64,000 nucleotides of DNA from Fulvia fulva (GCF_020509005.1 NC_063016.1:5022001-5086000); one strand, 5' to 3'; shown: positions 10,912-21,551, numbered from the stretch's first letter. Program-made: numbers and translations. Notes: generated by a model not told the origin, from the letters alone.

Positions 10912-11896
10912 GTGAGGATGCGTGACCGACTACGCAAGAGGTCTGTAGCTTGAGATGAGGGAAACGGTACACGGGACGAAAAAGGCGCTACTTTGGGAGT
11001 TTGTACATACATATGGAGTTTGTCATGGACGGATGGGACTCTCCCATGGACAGAACGCGATTGATGATGATGTCGGCGCGGTGCATAGCATGACAGATAT
11101 ATGCAGAGTACAGTATAGCATAGCACAGCGTAAGATACCTACCAAGCAGCATTTTGGGTCAGGGTGAAGAGATCGATATTGGGAGTGTTGTATTCCCAAA
11201 ACAGGCGTCTAACGCCGTGGAATCCACACATGGAGGGTTCTATCATACTGAAGTCCTGTTACTCGCTAATCGTCCACGAGGCTGTACTGATGTTGGTGTC
11301 CCGTCCATGAGGCTCGTGCAGCTCACGTACATACAGAGGCCGAGGTGAAGGGCCGCATGGCCCCAGTGTCAAAATTCACGAGAAAGACCAAGGGAGTCCT
11401 CTGCGATGGGGAAATACGTCCCGACGGGCTGGTAGATGGAGGCGGTATTTCGTTCCGGCGGCATACTGCCATTGGACGTGTCGCGCGCACATGAGTTGGC
11501 TCAGCTGTCGATTATGATGGTCAGTATAGCTCACTCAGGGGTTTGTTTTGAAGTTGGGTACATGTAGGAAGCGTCGGATCGAGGGATTTTGTCGTCTGCT
11601 TGGATGTTGGCTTTGAGTGTGGTGTGGTGTGGTGTGGTGTGGAGGAGAGTGGCTGGGTCGTACAGTATCACGGAGACGTGAGAGACGTGGTTCACCCGTG
11701 CGTAGCGTTGGAGAGTGGAGGGCACTGGGGTAGCGAGCGCTCGTATGTGTGGGGGGGGGATGCTGTACAGGAAGATGCTAGGTACACTCTCGAGCAAGGG
11801 TGTGGAGCTTCGAACAACTAAAGGAGTGGCTGGAGGAAGCTAAAAGTTTCTCTCCCAAGACAGATCGTGAGATCAGATCAAGATAGGATAGGAACT
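10912..11896. other. Intergenic region with simple repeats
   Basis: Nearly 1 kb between the stops of two convergent genes. It contains a short GTGTG-type simple repeat at about 11618-11645 and a run of eight G at about 11751-11758. Short frames on both strands lack recognisable content. Confidence 0.5.
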
Positions 11897-12596
11897 TCAA
11901 TCCTTATCCTCCTTGTCGTCCTCATCCTTCTTGTTGCCATTCTTGTCCTTGTCATTGTCCCTATCATCATCCCTATCACCGCCATTGCCATCATGATCTC
12001 CCCCATCAAACCCCCTGCTCAGCGCCACACTATCGAACTCCCCCCTCGTCCTCGCAATCTGGAATCCACGGTCCTTCCTCTTCTGCTCAACCGTGTGGAT
12101 GTCGAAGCCATAGATATCGTCCCTGCTATCACCGTACCCATCGACGTACGAGTAGACCCAGATGTCGTTGCACTTGACGACGTAATCAAGCGTCTTGACA
12201 CGACCGACACGCTCGCTGTTCTTGACGCGCTTGAGGAATTCTTTCTTGCTGCTTGAGACCAGGCCATTGTGGGTCTGGTATGTATGCGTTAGTATAGCAC
12301 TACATGCTAGATACCTTATGGAAGGTGGGTGGGAATCTACGTACAGAGCGTCCTCCATGAGCAGACTGGCTGGAGTGCGAGTAGTACTTGTGCTTGTCAG
12401 CCAGGACGTTGTCGTTGGCGTACTTCTCGCCGCGAACGAGTTTGGAGTAGGAGTCGATTATGCCGCGGGCGTCCTTGTCGGAGATCTTGTAGCAGTTGTC
12501 ACGGTCGCCGCGGGTCGAGAGGACGTCGTCGCCTGATGGCATGCTGACGGCGGCGGTGGCGAGGGCCAGGAGGGTGGTGAGGGCGAAGGTCTTCAT
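11897..12596 (-). CDS. Small secreted protein, probable NTF2-like fold, acidic tail
   Basis: Exons 12596-12345 and 12274-11897 give 209 aa; the 70-nt intron carries a canonical TACTAAC branch site. The N-terminus MKTFALTTLLALATAAVS is a clear signal peptide. The following segment (KDARGIIDSYSKLVRGEKYA, DNVLADKHKYYSHSSQSAHG, then TLDYVVKCNDIWVYSYVDG) resembles secreted fungal NTF2/SnoaL-like proteins: a long helix and then beta strands. The last 35 residues are almost only Asp, Lys, Gly and Asn. The fold call is from pattern memory and moderate. Function unknown; extracellular. Confidence 0.7.
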
Positions 12597-12710
12597 TTTG
12601 GATGGTGGTTTAAAGCGAGTGTGGTTGGTGGTAAGGAGTGCGTAGTTGTGTTGTATTGTGCCGTGAAGCTGTTGTTGCTGTGTCTGGTCTGTCAGTTGTC
12701 GGGTGGGAGT

Positions 12711-12724
12711 TGAGTCTTATATGC
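12711..12724 (-). promoter_or_regulatory. TATA-like element of the small secreted protein gene
   Basis: Read on the minus strand this gives CATATAAG, about 120 bp upstream of the ATG at 12596 and in the correct orientation. Motif and distance only. Confidence 0.35.
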
Positions 12725-13268
12725 CTCGTGGGTAGGTATTGCTGCTGCACATCTTCCTTCATTCATGGTTAGCATTATCCAAGAATGGTATCGAGTTATT
12801 CGCACTCGCAGCGCTTCTCGTGATAATGCCACGGCGTTGCCATTGCGAGCCATGTGCTGATGGCTTCTCTACCACGTTTCCAGCTTCGCCAGAGATCTTC
12901 TGAAGCCGTTCTCGCCAAGCGATGACTGCAGATAACAATGTGGAGGTTTCAGCCCTGGACGCCGTTCCCCTGATGCTGTGTGACCTGCCATATGGTATTT
13001 TGGATCTCAGTAGAGGTTCGTGCCTGAATCTGTTAGTCACAAAGGTGGTACATAGTGGTACACCGTCGGTCGAGGTCCAGCCAATGTCTCTCATACCGAT
13101 CCAGCACTCGAATACAGCACTATCGATACCAACAATCTGACTCTTGCGTGGCTGGGCCAATACCCGGAACAATTGAACTCATCTCTTCTTCTGTCTGGTG
13201 TATGCAGTATTACATTAACGCACAATGGCATCTACTTCATAAAGATCTATTCTTGATCGTCAGCACTG
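12725..13268. other. Intergenic region, nothing recognised
   Basis: About 540 bp between the promoter of the secreted protein gene and the 3' end of the GH79 gene. One minus-strand open frame (13172-12759) is present but has no domain, signal or good start, so it is not called. Confidence 0.5.
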
Positions 13269-14951
13269 TTACACTGAACTAGATCGAGACCACCAATGCC
13301 GCCACCGTCTGCCCCACGATTTCCCTTTAGTCGGCGATTCGAGACCATAGCACTCGTCTTGATCGAAGAAGATCAGCAACGCCTCGCTGCCTCTGACCGT
13401 CACGATGTCATCCTTGCCAATCTGCTCAATGGCGACCTCTTCGACAGAAGTGCCGTTCTTGAATGACTGACCAGCCCATGTCACCTTGCTAGAATCCTTC
13501 TCGTCAACGTGCGGAGCCGTCATCCTCTTGGCATAAGCCTTTTGTCCACGGCTGAAGCGACCATGCTTGGACTGGGAAGGAAGTTTGAAGGATGCGGCAT
13601 AGTCGCTGGTGGAGTTGGCGTGATACGGTCTAATGTTGATGAGAGCCAGCTTCGTCAGGCGATCACCAAGATAGAACGCGTATGCCGAGAAGTGATCTTC
13701 GCTTAGGCCCTCAGGCGTTGGCAAGGCTCGAATCTGAGTGTCCTGCACCGCGAACGCCTCCGCAAGGAAGAGAATGCCAGCAAAACCAGGAAGTGTTCTC
13801 TGCTCGCCGCGCTTCGAGCTTGTTACGGGATAGAGCATTGAGTATGTGGAAAAGCCAGGTGTACCATCGTCGCCCGCGCTGTTGGTCTGCTGGTTGCTCT
13901 GGAACACTAATGTCGCTCCTTGGTGCAGATATGTCGCGGATGCATTGCGAACCGCATAGATGAGCTCGGTGTCTACTTCCCACAACGCTTGCGCGAACGA
14001 GTCGGACACGTTTGGTTGCCCAGAGCAAGCAATCGAGTTGAATTCGCCGATGATCCATGGCTTACCGGAGTCCAGAGCGGCTTGTGCGGAGGGCACAATC
14101 TCTGTGTCCGCATATTCGACAAGGCCGGTGTGGTTGAGGATGTTTGCAGTCGTGGCCAGCGCGGCTCTCTCCGGGTCACACGTGGCAAATGCATAGCTAT
14201 GAATTGAGTACTCTGCGACCTCCCCTCCTGAGTTGATACCGGCAGGAATGAGATCGGCAGGCCGGACGTGCAGTGGTGTCTCATCCGTTGTCGCTGAGCT
14301 GGCCCACCACTCGCCCTTGCTTCGACCATTCACAGCAGCATCGATCTCCGCGGTCCAGTTTTGCCATTGTCTTACATAATTTTCAGTTGAATTGGCCCAT
14401 CGAGCAGGAGGGTAGTTCGTAGGCTCGTTGCCAAGCTCAAAGTACTTGATCAAGTCCGGCTGATACTCGACAGAGGCAACTGCCATATCTCGAGCAATGT
14501 CCAGACTGTCGTTGCCGAAATTCAGCGTCGAGACAAAGTCGGTCCCGTTTGGGAAATTGGACCAGCTCTCGTAGTAAGCAGGCCCGACTGTTGTTCTGTA
14601 CACACCTCCTGCCGGGCTAGTGGTTCTCACGGGATCGCCTGCTGTTGGTTCGAAGATCAAGCTGTCCATGGTAATGCCACCTGGGCGGATGACCGGACGG
14701 AGGCCATGCTCGATCAGCGTGTTGATAGCACCAAAGGTGAAAGTGTTGGGTTCTGTCAAGTTGCCGAAGAACTCTACCCAGAACGCTGGCTCGAAGGAGA
14801 AGGATGTGTACGATGGGGAATGCTTGATCGAGGCTCCTTCACAGGTGCTTGGAACATCAAGGTGGATGGCATGACTGCCGCTTGATCCAGCGAAGGTGTA
14901 CGCGGCGTGTAAAGTAGCAGCGAGGGCCAATGTCGACAATGCTGGCGCCAT
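13269..14951 (-). CDS. Secreted GH79-family beta-glucuronidase-like glycosidase
   Basis: A single exon of 560 aa from ATG 14951. The start MAPALSTLALAATLHAAYTF is a signal peptide. Family GH79 comprises fungal beta-glucuronidases (often acting on arabinogalactan side chains) and heparanase-like enzymes. Visible features: the N-terminal SFEPAFWVEFFGN segment, RPGGITMDSLIF, then YFELGNEP with the proposed acid/base Glu176, and IIGEFNSIACSG with the proposed nucleophile Glu303. The C-terminal part (LTKLALINIRPYHANSTS to ALLIFFDQDE) matches the GH79 C-terminal beta domain. Several N-x-S/T sites fit an extracellular protein. Substrate within the family is not decidable here. Confidence 0.85.
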   Translation of the reverse strand: MAPALSTLALAATLHAAYTFAGSSGSHAIHLDVPSTCEGASIKHSPSYTSFSFEPAFWVEFFGNLTEPNTFTFGAINTLIEHGLRPVIRPGGITMDSLIFEPTAGDPVRTTSPAGGVYRTTVGPAYYESWSNFPNGTDFVSTLNFGNDSLDIARDMAVASVEYQPDLIKYFELGNEPTNYPPARWANSTENYVRQWQNWTAEIDAAVNGRSKGEWWASSATTDETPLHVRPADLIPAGINSGGEVAEYSIHSYAFATCDPERAALATTANILNHTGLVEYADTEIVPSAQAALDSGKPWIIGEFNSIACSGQPNVSDSFAQALWEVDTELIYAVRNASATYLHQGATLVFQSNQQTNSAGDDGTPGFSTYSMLYPVTSSKRGEQRTLPGFAGILFLAEAFAVQDTQIRALPTPEGLSEDHFSAYAFYLGDRLTKLALINIRPYHANSTSDYAASFKLPSQSKHGRFSRGQKAYAKRMTAPHVDEKDSSKVTWAGQSFKNGTSVEEVAIEQIGKDDIVTVRGSEALLIFFDQDECYGLESPTKGKSWGRRWRHWWSRSSSV

Positions 14952-16025
14952 GATCACGAAGTTGCCTCAGCCGGTGCGAGTGACTGATCCAGGATCACAA
15001 GTTCGAGGACACGACATTTTGACATGACGCCGATCGATCTGTGGAGCCGATGAGTGATATGCACTCCGCACTGGCAATCCTGTCAACACGAAGGTTTGTT
15101 CGTGTTCCTGAAGTAGAGAAGAGGCAGGAAGTGGAGAAGTTCTTCCGTCCAGGCCTTCGGCATCTCGGCACAATCGTGGCCGAGCGAGGATGCTTCATCA
15201 ACCGGCATCCTGCTCTCATACCAGCTACCACCCTCATCATCACCTCCAATATCTCTTCTCCTGCGCTGAATGCTGTCCTGGACCCGTCGCGTCATCTCCA
15301 ACGCCGACACCGCCTCGCAGACTCGCGATTCTGCAAGTCCATCATGTGCTCCAAGACCACCAATCTGTAGAGTACGCGAAGAAAGAGCCTGAGCAGCGTG
15401 TATGGGTCGCGAAGGTATAGACGCAACGCCTACCGTAGGGCTGAGATGAAGACAAATTTATACCCGAGCGCAGTATCAAACCACCACCAGCCCAGCACAA
15501 CGAGACAAGGTCACGACAAGACCGACGTCTACGATCGCCATGGTGGCCAGTAGTACTCTTGCTTCGCCGAAGCTCTGCCTCTTACCACCGGCACACAGAA
15601 GTAGTACATATGCTTCTTCGCCTTGGCCCAATCCTGCGACTCCCAGCAGCAGGCACAAAGACTCTGCCCGCCTTTCTGGTTGCACGTGCCAGGCCTTCAG
15701 CTCAACATAGCCACATTCCATCCCGTCTCGGCAGCCGTCATGATCGCCACGTATAGACAATGAATTACTGCCTTTAGACATTCCCACTCGCTTCGAGCCA
15801 CCAATCTTTGGGGCTATGGTGAATCCTTCCAGGTAGGTGATCGGTAGCTGGTCTCGTGTTCTTTTTCGTACTGCTCAGCTGCCGAAAGACTTTGTGCTAC
15901 GCTATGTAGACGGCACTTTCACGAACAAAGTTGACCTCTTACTACTGGTGTCCCTAAGTCTCAAAAGCTCGATGAGTTGAAACCCTCAGCGCACGACTTC
16001 GACCGCATTCCTCAATACCGTCAAC
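14952..16025. other. Divergent intergenic region, GH79 and four-helix gene
   Basis: About 1.07 kb between two divergently transcribed genes; it must hold both promoters. Short overlapping frames on both strands (for example 15041-15370 + and 15249-14995 -) contradict one another and have no domain. No clear repeat or RNA gene. Confidence 0.5.
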
Positions 16026-16692
16026 ATGACCCTCCTTCCCACCCGCTGTAATTCAGCAAGAACCCTCGCAACCTGGCACAACGTCGCCAAACCAGCCGAC
16101 CTCCTGGTCCTACTCCTCATCGGGTCCACAGCAACACTCATAGCAACCATCGTCGTGAACGCCGTTACCTCAGCTAACGCACCGGACAATGACTACTCCC
16201 CCGAGTACGCAGAAGTCAACGCACTTCGAAGTCGAAATGCTGATAGCGGAACAGTACTGGCTGGGCGACCATGATGCCAGTCCCAACCTGGGGCTTCCTC
16301 TGGACCCTCCTCGACATCTTCATCTGCCGCTTCTGGGTCCTGAATCCGATCTATGCGCTGGTCATGACGACTTTGTTGTTTTGTGGGTACATTGTGACTG
16401 GGACCTTGACGGCTATGTTCTTCGAGTAAGCTTGCAGGAAGCTCTAAAGCAACCCTGACATCAGTACTGACATTCATGCGTGTAGGTGGGCGACCGACGG
16501 CGCTTGGGTGCCTGCGGTGTTCTTCTTCATTATGGCGGTCCTGTGAGTTGAACGCATAGTGTCGAGTGGAGAAGATAGCTGACAGACCTCCGCAGACATG
16601 CTGTGTACTTGAGATATGCGGCGAGAGCTGTGCATGTTGGCAAGAAGCGCACAAAAGCGGATGACTTCGTCGCCAGATTTGATGAGCCGTGA
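16026..16692 (+). CDS. Four-helix integral membrane protein
   Basis: Four exons at 16026-16204, 16255-16425, 16486-16542 and 16596-16692 give 167 aa; all introns are 50-60 nt with GT-AG ends and the frame closes exactly. Four hydrophobic segments are visible: around LLVLLLIGSTATLIATIVVN, WGFLWTLLDIFICRF, ALVMTTLLFCGYIVTG and AVFFFIMAVLHAVYLRYAAR. A basic cytosol-like tail follows (VGKKRTKADDFVARFDEP). Topology and size resemble small fungal MARVEL-like proteins, but I cannot assign the family. No contiguous frame exceeds 89 codons, so the gene is easy to miss. Confidence 0.7.
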
Positions 16693-16960
16693 GGGGTGGT
16701 TGGCTGGGTGGTTTGTGATGAAGCACGCAAGTGTTGCAGAACGACGGGATGGGAATGCATAATGTCTAATCTACGAGGACACGAACCTACTCATTAATAC
16801 TAGTGGCGAACGGCCACTACGCTTGCTGAGCAAAGAGGACCCATGAAACATATGCAACACAACACCATTCTTGGCCTGTAATGGAAATATCAACGCTCGC
16901 AACTCTCCACGCATCGTAATTGAAACGTAAGCGCCATCAGTCATCTATCTATCTGTCCAG

Positions 16961-16986
16961 ACCTCTACCTCTACCTCTACCTTGAC
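16961..16986. repeat. CTCTAC hexamer microsatellite
   Basis: A short run of CTACCT/CTCTAC units in the 340-bp region between the convergent four-helix gene and the decarboxylase gene. Probably neutral; it lies in the likely 3' UTR overlap. Confidence 0.6.
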
Positions 16987-17033
16987 TTACACAGTACCCA
17001 CCAGAACATAAATCATGCCTCCAAACCACATCA

Positions 17034-18692
17034 TTAACCGTCCAACACCGCCTCCGCCGTCTCAACAAGCCTCTCAAACACCTGCCTGACATACCTCTCC
17101 TCAGCCAGCGGATTCGCCGACACAATCCTGATAGCATAAACTCCATCCACCACTGTCGACGTCAAGAAGAACTCCTTCTGCTTGTCAATGATCGTGAAAA
17201 CTTTTTCCGTTACTTCGTTGCCCGCCTTGAGATCGACATCGCCATTTGTCTTCGGATCGATGACACTCTGTGTCTCCTCGAAAGGCCTAGGATCCGACCC
17301 TTGCGCACCGTTCGTGAGATGTAAGGGGGATGATTTGCGTGGGTTGACGGTTATTACTGTCAAGGCGAAGGATGGAGGGGAGAGGATTTTGAAGAGGTCC
17401 GGACGGGACCGCACAAGATCTGCAAAGAGGTCCCCGAGAGCGAGGTGGTGGCGGATATGTTCTTGTAATCCTCTGACACCAAACGTCCTAACCACGAACC
17501 AAATTTTCAGCGCACGGAATCTTCGACCGAGAGGTATCTGCCAGTCGCGGTAATCCGTCACGAGTCCGCTTTCTGAGAACTCATTCTTGAGGTAGTGCGG
17601 TGTGATCCCCAGGGCGGAGGTGAGGGAGTTGCGGTTCTGGACGTAGAGACATGAGGCGTCGAAGTTGGTGAGGAGCCATTTGTGCATGTTGAAGTCGAAG
17701 GAGTCGACGAAGGAGAGGGAGGTGGAGTAATGGTGGTTTTCCGGCAGGACGAGAGCGGCGCCAGCGTAGGCGGCGTCGACGTGGATCCAGAGGTTCGGGT
17801 AGTCTTTTGCTACTTCTGCGATTTCAGCGAAGGCGTCGACGGCGCAGACGCTGGTGGCGCCGAGGGAGATGGTGAGGTAGTAGGGATGGAGGCCCTTCGA
17901 TTCGAGGTCTTGGAGCTTCTTCCTCAGGTCGTGACCTCGTAGGGCGTAGGCGTCGCCGTGTCTGGTGGGCAGGCTTCGGAAGCGTGTGCCTGCGATGTTT
18001 GAACCTTTCTGGCTTGAAGAGTGGGCTTGATCGCTTGCGAGTGCGACGAGTCGGCTTCTGATCTCGCAACTTCTATCTTCGATTTCTTCGGGGTCTGTAA
18101 GGCCTTCTTGTTCGATTTGTCGTCTCACGAAGCGTTCTCGCGCTGCAATCATGACTGTGACGATGGCCTCGCTCGCGGAACCTTGTATTACGCCACCACC
18201 GGTGCTCTTTGAGTGGAATGCCTCTGGCAAACCAATGATCTGAGCTATCCAGTCTAGGACATGCGTCTCCAGCTCTGTCACAACAGGGGAACAGATCCAA
18301 TTGAACGCAGGCGCCGTCAATGCAGCACTCCACATCTCCCCGAGAATTCCAGGATATGTGCTACTGGCAGGAAAATAGGCCATGAACTTGGGATGCTGCC
18401 AATGAGTTACTCCAGGCATGATCTTGGTCTCGATGTCTCTCTCTATGTCTTTCCATGTTTCGCCTTCTGTGGGAGGTGAAGCAGGGAGGAGTTTGGAGAG
18501 GTAACCTGGTTCGATCTGGGCCACGACAGGTCGGGAGTGTAGATTGGTGTAGTATTCTTCTATGTCTTTCAATACTGAGCTTCCGGCTTCGAGGAATTGC
18601 GAACTGGTCATGCCCAGTGGTGGAACTGTGCGATTGTCGAGTTTTGAGGTGCCATTGGTGTGGCCGTTGGCCGCATCTGTTGGGCCCGCCAT
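17034..18692 (-). CDS. Aromatic-L-amino-acid decarboxylase-like PLP enzyme
   Basis: A single exon of 552 aa from ATG 18692 in a near-perfect context (ACCATGG). It is a group II PLP-dependent decarboxylase, cytosolic, converting an aromatic amino acid (Trp, Tyr or DOPA type) to the amine. Key parts: PGVTHWQHPKFMAYFPAS; GGGVIQGSASEA at 165-176; SDQAHSS with His224 that stacks on PLP; HVDAAYAG with Asp306 that pairs with the pyridine nitrogen; and FNMHKWLL with the Schiff-base Lys338. The catalytic-loop Tyr381 (VTDYRDWQIPLGRRFRALK) is present; enzymes in which this Tyr is Phe act as aldehyde synthases, so decarboxylase is favoured. The N-terminal 25 residues and an insertion near 450-490 are variable and low-complexity. 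Confidence 0.85.
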   Translation of the reverse strand: MAGPTDAANGHTNGTSKLDNRTVPPLGMTSSQFLEAGSSVLKDIEEYYTNLHSRPVVAQIEPGYLSKLLPASPPTEGETWKDIERDIETKIMPGVTHWQHPKFMAYFPASSTYPGILGEMWSAALTAPAFNWICSPVVTELETHVLDWIAQIIGLPEAFHSKSTGGGVIQGSASEAIVTVMIAARERFVRRQIEQEGLTDPEEIEDRSCEIRSRLVALASDQAHSSSQKGSNIAGTRFRSLPTRHGDAYALRGHDLRKKLQDLESKGLHPYYLTISLGATSVCAVDAFAEIAEVAKDYPNLWIHVDAAYAGAALVLPENHHYSTSLSFVDSFDFNMHKWLLTNFDASCLYVQNRNSLTSALGITPHYLKNEFSESGLVTDYRDWQIPLGRRFRALKIWFVVRTFGVRGLQEHIRHHLALGDLFADLVRSRPDLFKILSPPSFALTVITVNPRKSSPLHLTNGAQGSDPRPFEETQSVIDPKTNGDVDLKAGNEVTEKVFTIIDKQKEFFLTSTVVDGVYAIRIVSANPLAEERYVRQVFERLVETAEAVLDG

Positions 18693-18811
18693 GGTAGATC
18701 GCAATACACGATCTTCTGGAGCGATCGATGGAGTAGGTGTCAGAATATTCAAGTTTGTGACGGCGACCAAGTGAGTGTCAATGTTATTGGAACGACTTCC
18801 CTATAATATGG

Positions 18812-18835
18812 ATGCGGCATCAGCTGATTCCGCAT
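18812..18835. promoter_or_regulatory. 24-bp palindrome with CGG-N12-CCG ends
   Basis: The two halves, ATGCGGCATCAG and CTGATTCCGCAT, are inverted copies with one mismatched pair (22 of 24 bases symmetric). The CGG and CCG triplets are separated by 12 bp, the architecture bound by Zn2Cys6 dimers. It sits 120 bp upstream of the decarboxylase ATG, so it is a plausible operator for that gene. Binding protein unknown. Confidence 0.5.
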
Positions 18836-19353
18836 CGGAAGGTGCGGAAACTCGGCGCGTTGTCGTCTAATGATCGGCCAGCAGTATAGAAGCGCCCTTT
18901 CGTTTACATGTGCCGTCAGCAAGATAAGAGAAATCGTTCAGATGCGATGAAACGAGGTTGTGTAACGATGGTGTGCACGACGTAGAGATGTGAAGTGGCA
19001 GGAACATTGAGCTAGGGTTCCACATTTGGCGATACCGAATACCGAGCGATGATATTATACCCTGCAGTGCAGCAAGATCGCAAGCGAAACGATCAAATGT
19101 CTCATGCTTGCTCCCACCCACGCGTCATACGGACCAAAGCGCCCACCTCCACCAAAAAACAACACCACATACATCTTCAATCGTGTTTTCTTTGTCCAAT
19201 ATCAGGCCCATTGCAACCAGCAAATTTATATACGTATCTGGATCTATCACTGAACAAGTTGTCGTGCTTGGATTGGCTATATGTGGTGTTGTTGTCGCAT
19301 GCTACCGTCGCAAACTTATCACCTGTTTCTTGGATTGGAGAAGCTACTGCAAG
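18836..19353. other. Intergenic region upstream of the decarboxylase
   Basis: About 520 bp, moderately AT-rich, between divergent genes. Part of a plus-strand frame runs through it into the small ORF at 19354, but no convincing coding content is seen here. Confidence 0.45.
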
Positions 19354-19587
19354 ATGACCAAACACCTTTCAACACCTCAAAAGAATCAGATAGTAGGAGC
19401 CTATCACTACTGCAGACTTAAGGGCATCAAGTGCTCGCAAAGAGACCTTGTTAAGACCTTCAAACCGCTCTTCGCACCCACAAGGCATCAGGTGCGCAAT
19501 GCTCTGGATACTGCAGGCTCAAGACAGCCATATCACCCGAGAGATTGGAGAATATCATATTCAGCAGGGGTCAGAAGAACGCAGTAG
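19354..19587 (+). CDS. Small protein with helix-turn-helix-like segment
   Basis: 77 aa beginning MTKHLSTPQKNQIVGAYHYC. The segment GIKCSQRDLVKTFKP then APTRHQVRNALDTAG looks like a simple helix-turn-helix of the kind found at the start of transposase-like or homeodomain-like proteins. An upstream extension of the same frame exists, but codon use and AT content suggest leader. It is convergent with the broken gene at 19709-20821. No family recognised; it might be the remnant of a larger gene. Confidence 0.35.
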   Translation: MTKHLSTPQKNQIVGAYHYCRLKGIKCSQRDLVKTFKPLFAPTRHQVRNALDTAGSRQPYHPRDWRISYSAGVRRTQ

Positions 19588-19708
19588 ATACACATTGTGA
19601 CTATAGACGCAGCAGAACGAAGAACAAGGTGGTGTGGATGTGAATAGAGAGATAGAACAACACCTTTAGATATGAACATAATCCCGCCAGTTGTTTTGGG
19701 CGGTTTGG

Positions 19709-20821
19709 TCAGTGTGGAGCGTGCCACCTTTCCTTCGTCATACTTGGCCGGTTCTTCCACAGCCCATGCAATGGTCGCTGTAGGCCAGCAGTTCCTTCAA
19801 GAAAGGCCGGCAAGTCGCCATCAGTCTGCGCTATCTTATAGACGCTAGTCCCGCTACGACTTCCAATATCCTCACTTGAACGGCGTCGCTTCTTCGAGAC
19901 AGGCATGACTAGCCTACGCTTTGGTTGTCCAGCTCGTGCTGCTTTGCGACGTGCCTTCGCCCTTGCTGCCTTCGCCTTCTGCACAAAGTCAACTGTGTTG
20001 TCTTCTGCTCGACGCCTCTGTATGCTTGTGCCGAGCCTGACAGAGAAATCATGGTCGGCGTCAGTACGCACTCCGAATGATGGTGATTGGGCCAGATGCT
20101 GTAGGCGCATTACAGCTCTGTTGATCTCGCGTCGATTATGCTGCCTCTGAACATCGGACAACGGGACTTCTGGTGCCTCTTTCCAGCCCTCGAATAGCGC
20201 AGCCTCTGACGCTTGCGTTGCCGCGGCTTGTATCGCAGCATGCGAGAGGTCTGCAGCGACCTGTATAGCATCGCCCAGCCCTGTGCCAGCAGTACGATGG
20301 TTTAATGGCGGCGAAGTGTTCACAGCCCGCTGCGTTGGCCCCCGAGTTGGCTCGACAGCCTCGAGGACCGTGGCAGACTCTGGCGTGCTGAGCGACTGTG
20401 CGACCGTGTCTAAGCCCTTCCTCGTCAGTATAGGAAGTGGCGTGCTGGCAGCTCCGTGGCCCAGTGCAGAATCATTCGCTGAGGCAGGAACCCGACGCCT
20501 CTTCGGAGATGGTCCTGGCTGTTCTTCTGAACTTCTCTACCGTTTCACTGCACTATCTTGTGGCGTCTGCGGCTCTGTAGAGGGCGCAACATGATGTGTA
20601 GATGAGGCTCCCGCTGGCACTGGGGCTTTGTCGGAGAAGTCGACAGTGGATCCTGCCGCCCCCATCTCGAGAATGAGGTGCTGCAGCCTCAAGTGATGTC
20701 CGTGCTCTCGAGTTGCAAGCTAGACGATGCTTTTGTGTTGCTGGCTGAGATACGACACCGTGCTGTCGATAGATTGTAGTGGATAGTCTTTCGTCGTCGC
20801 GCTCAGAAGGCGGCGATGTAG
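19709..20821 (-). pseudogene. Broken nuclear-type gene with in-frame stops
   Basis: A minus-strand frame of 275 codons (20536-19709) has no ATG at its open end. Reading on upstream in the same frame gives protein-like sequence, interrupted by TAG at 20539-20537, TAG at 20722-20720 and TGA at 20824-20822. In between lies an amphipathic stretch (ATREHGHHLRLQHLILEM) and, after the first stop, a basic cluster PSPKRRRVP; two more basic stretches (KAKAARAKARRKAARAG, VSKKRRRS) suggest a nuclear protein. TAG is what CpA-to-TpA mutation makes from CAG, and TGA from CGA. Alternative: an 87-nt intron with a weak GTGCCA donor removes the 20539 stop in frame, and an ATG at 20665 starts a real gene. Function unknown. 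Confidence 0.45.
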
Positions 20822-20824
20822 TCA

Positions 20825-21551
20825 GATAGCAATAGCTGGTGTTAGGTAGTAGCTCGAGTCGCGCGTCTGGATCGCGTATGATATAGTAGGAATAGGAAGA
20901 ACGAGCGAAAGACGAGAGTGAAACGGCGATACCTCAGCTTGTCTCAGCGAGCTTTGTTCACCTTTTCACAGCTGCACGCTTCACTTCTGTTTCAGTCAGC
21001 ATCAATTGAGCCAAGGTGGCGAGTTTGTCGGGTATGCTCATGGCGAAGATGAAGGCAATTGTCGGCCATGTTGGGTGTCATGATGAGCCAGCCGAGGTGT
21101 CCGCAAGTAGTGGACGATGAAGATGCTGACTGCACATGCAACAAGTGAGGTGTAACCAGTGAATCATATGTCAATGGCAATAACGGTGAGAATTCATGTT
21201 CTCCACGTCGTGTGACTTGCAAATGAAGATGCGTGGCGGCACCAGAATAGTCGTGCCTCCTTTTGCCGCGTGTGGAGTCTCCAATTGGCTCGGCAGAAAC
21301 CCTGATCGTCGTCGTCGAGAGAGCTGCAATGTGTCAAGTCAAGCATTGAGTTCTGTAGACCGCCAGAACACGACTTCCTTGCTACACCACAAACTCTGCC
21401 ACCTCTTACATCGACGTCGGCTTGTACTCCATCGCAAGTCAAAGCCCTTCGCTACAGAGACCCACCACATCGACAGACGACACCATACACGCAGCTGGCC
21501 CTGCCGAGTCGCAACACCTTAATCTCAACTACCGAAACCAAAGCAGCCAAT
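20825..21551. other. Intergenic region and leader of GDP-mannose pyrophosphorylase
   Basis: About 730 bp. The distal part, 21350-21551, is C/A-rich and resembles a fungal 5' UTR leading to the ATG at 21552. Nothing else recognisable. Confidence 0.5.

Noticed and set aside
12759..13172. A 137-aa minus-strand frame between the secreted protein and GH79 genes
   Set aside because: No recognisable content and poor start; treated as intergenic.
14995..15370. Possible small genes upstream of the GH79 gene on either strand
   Set aside because: Competing frames on both strands, none with a plausible product.
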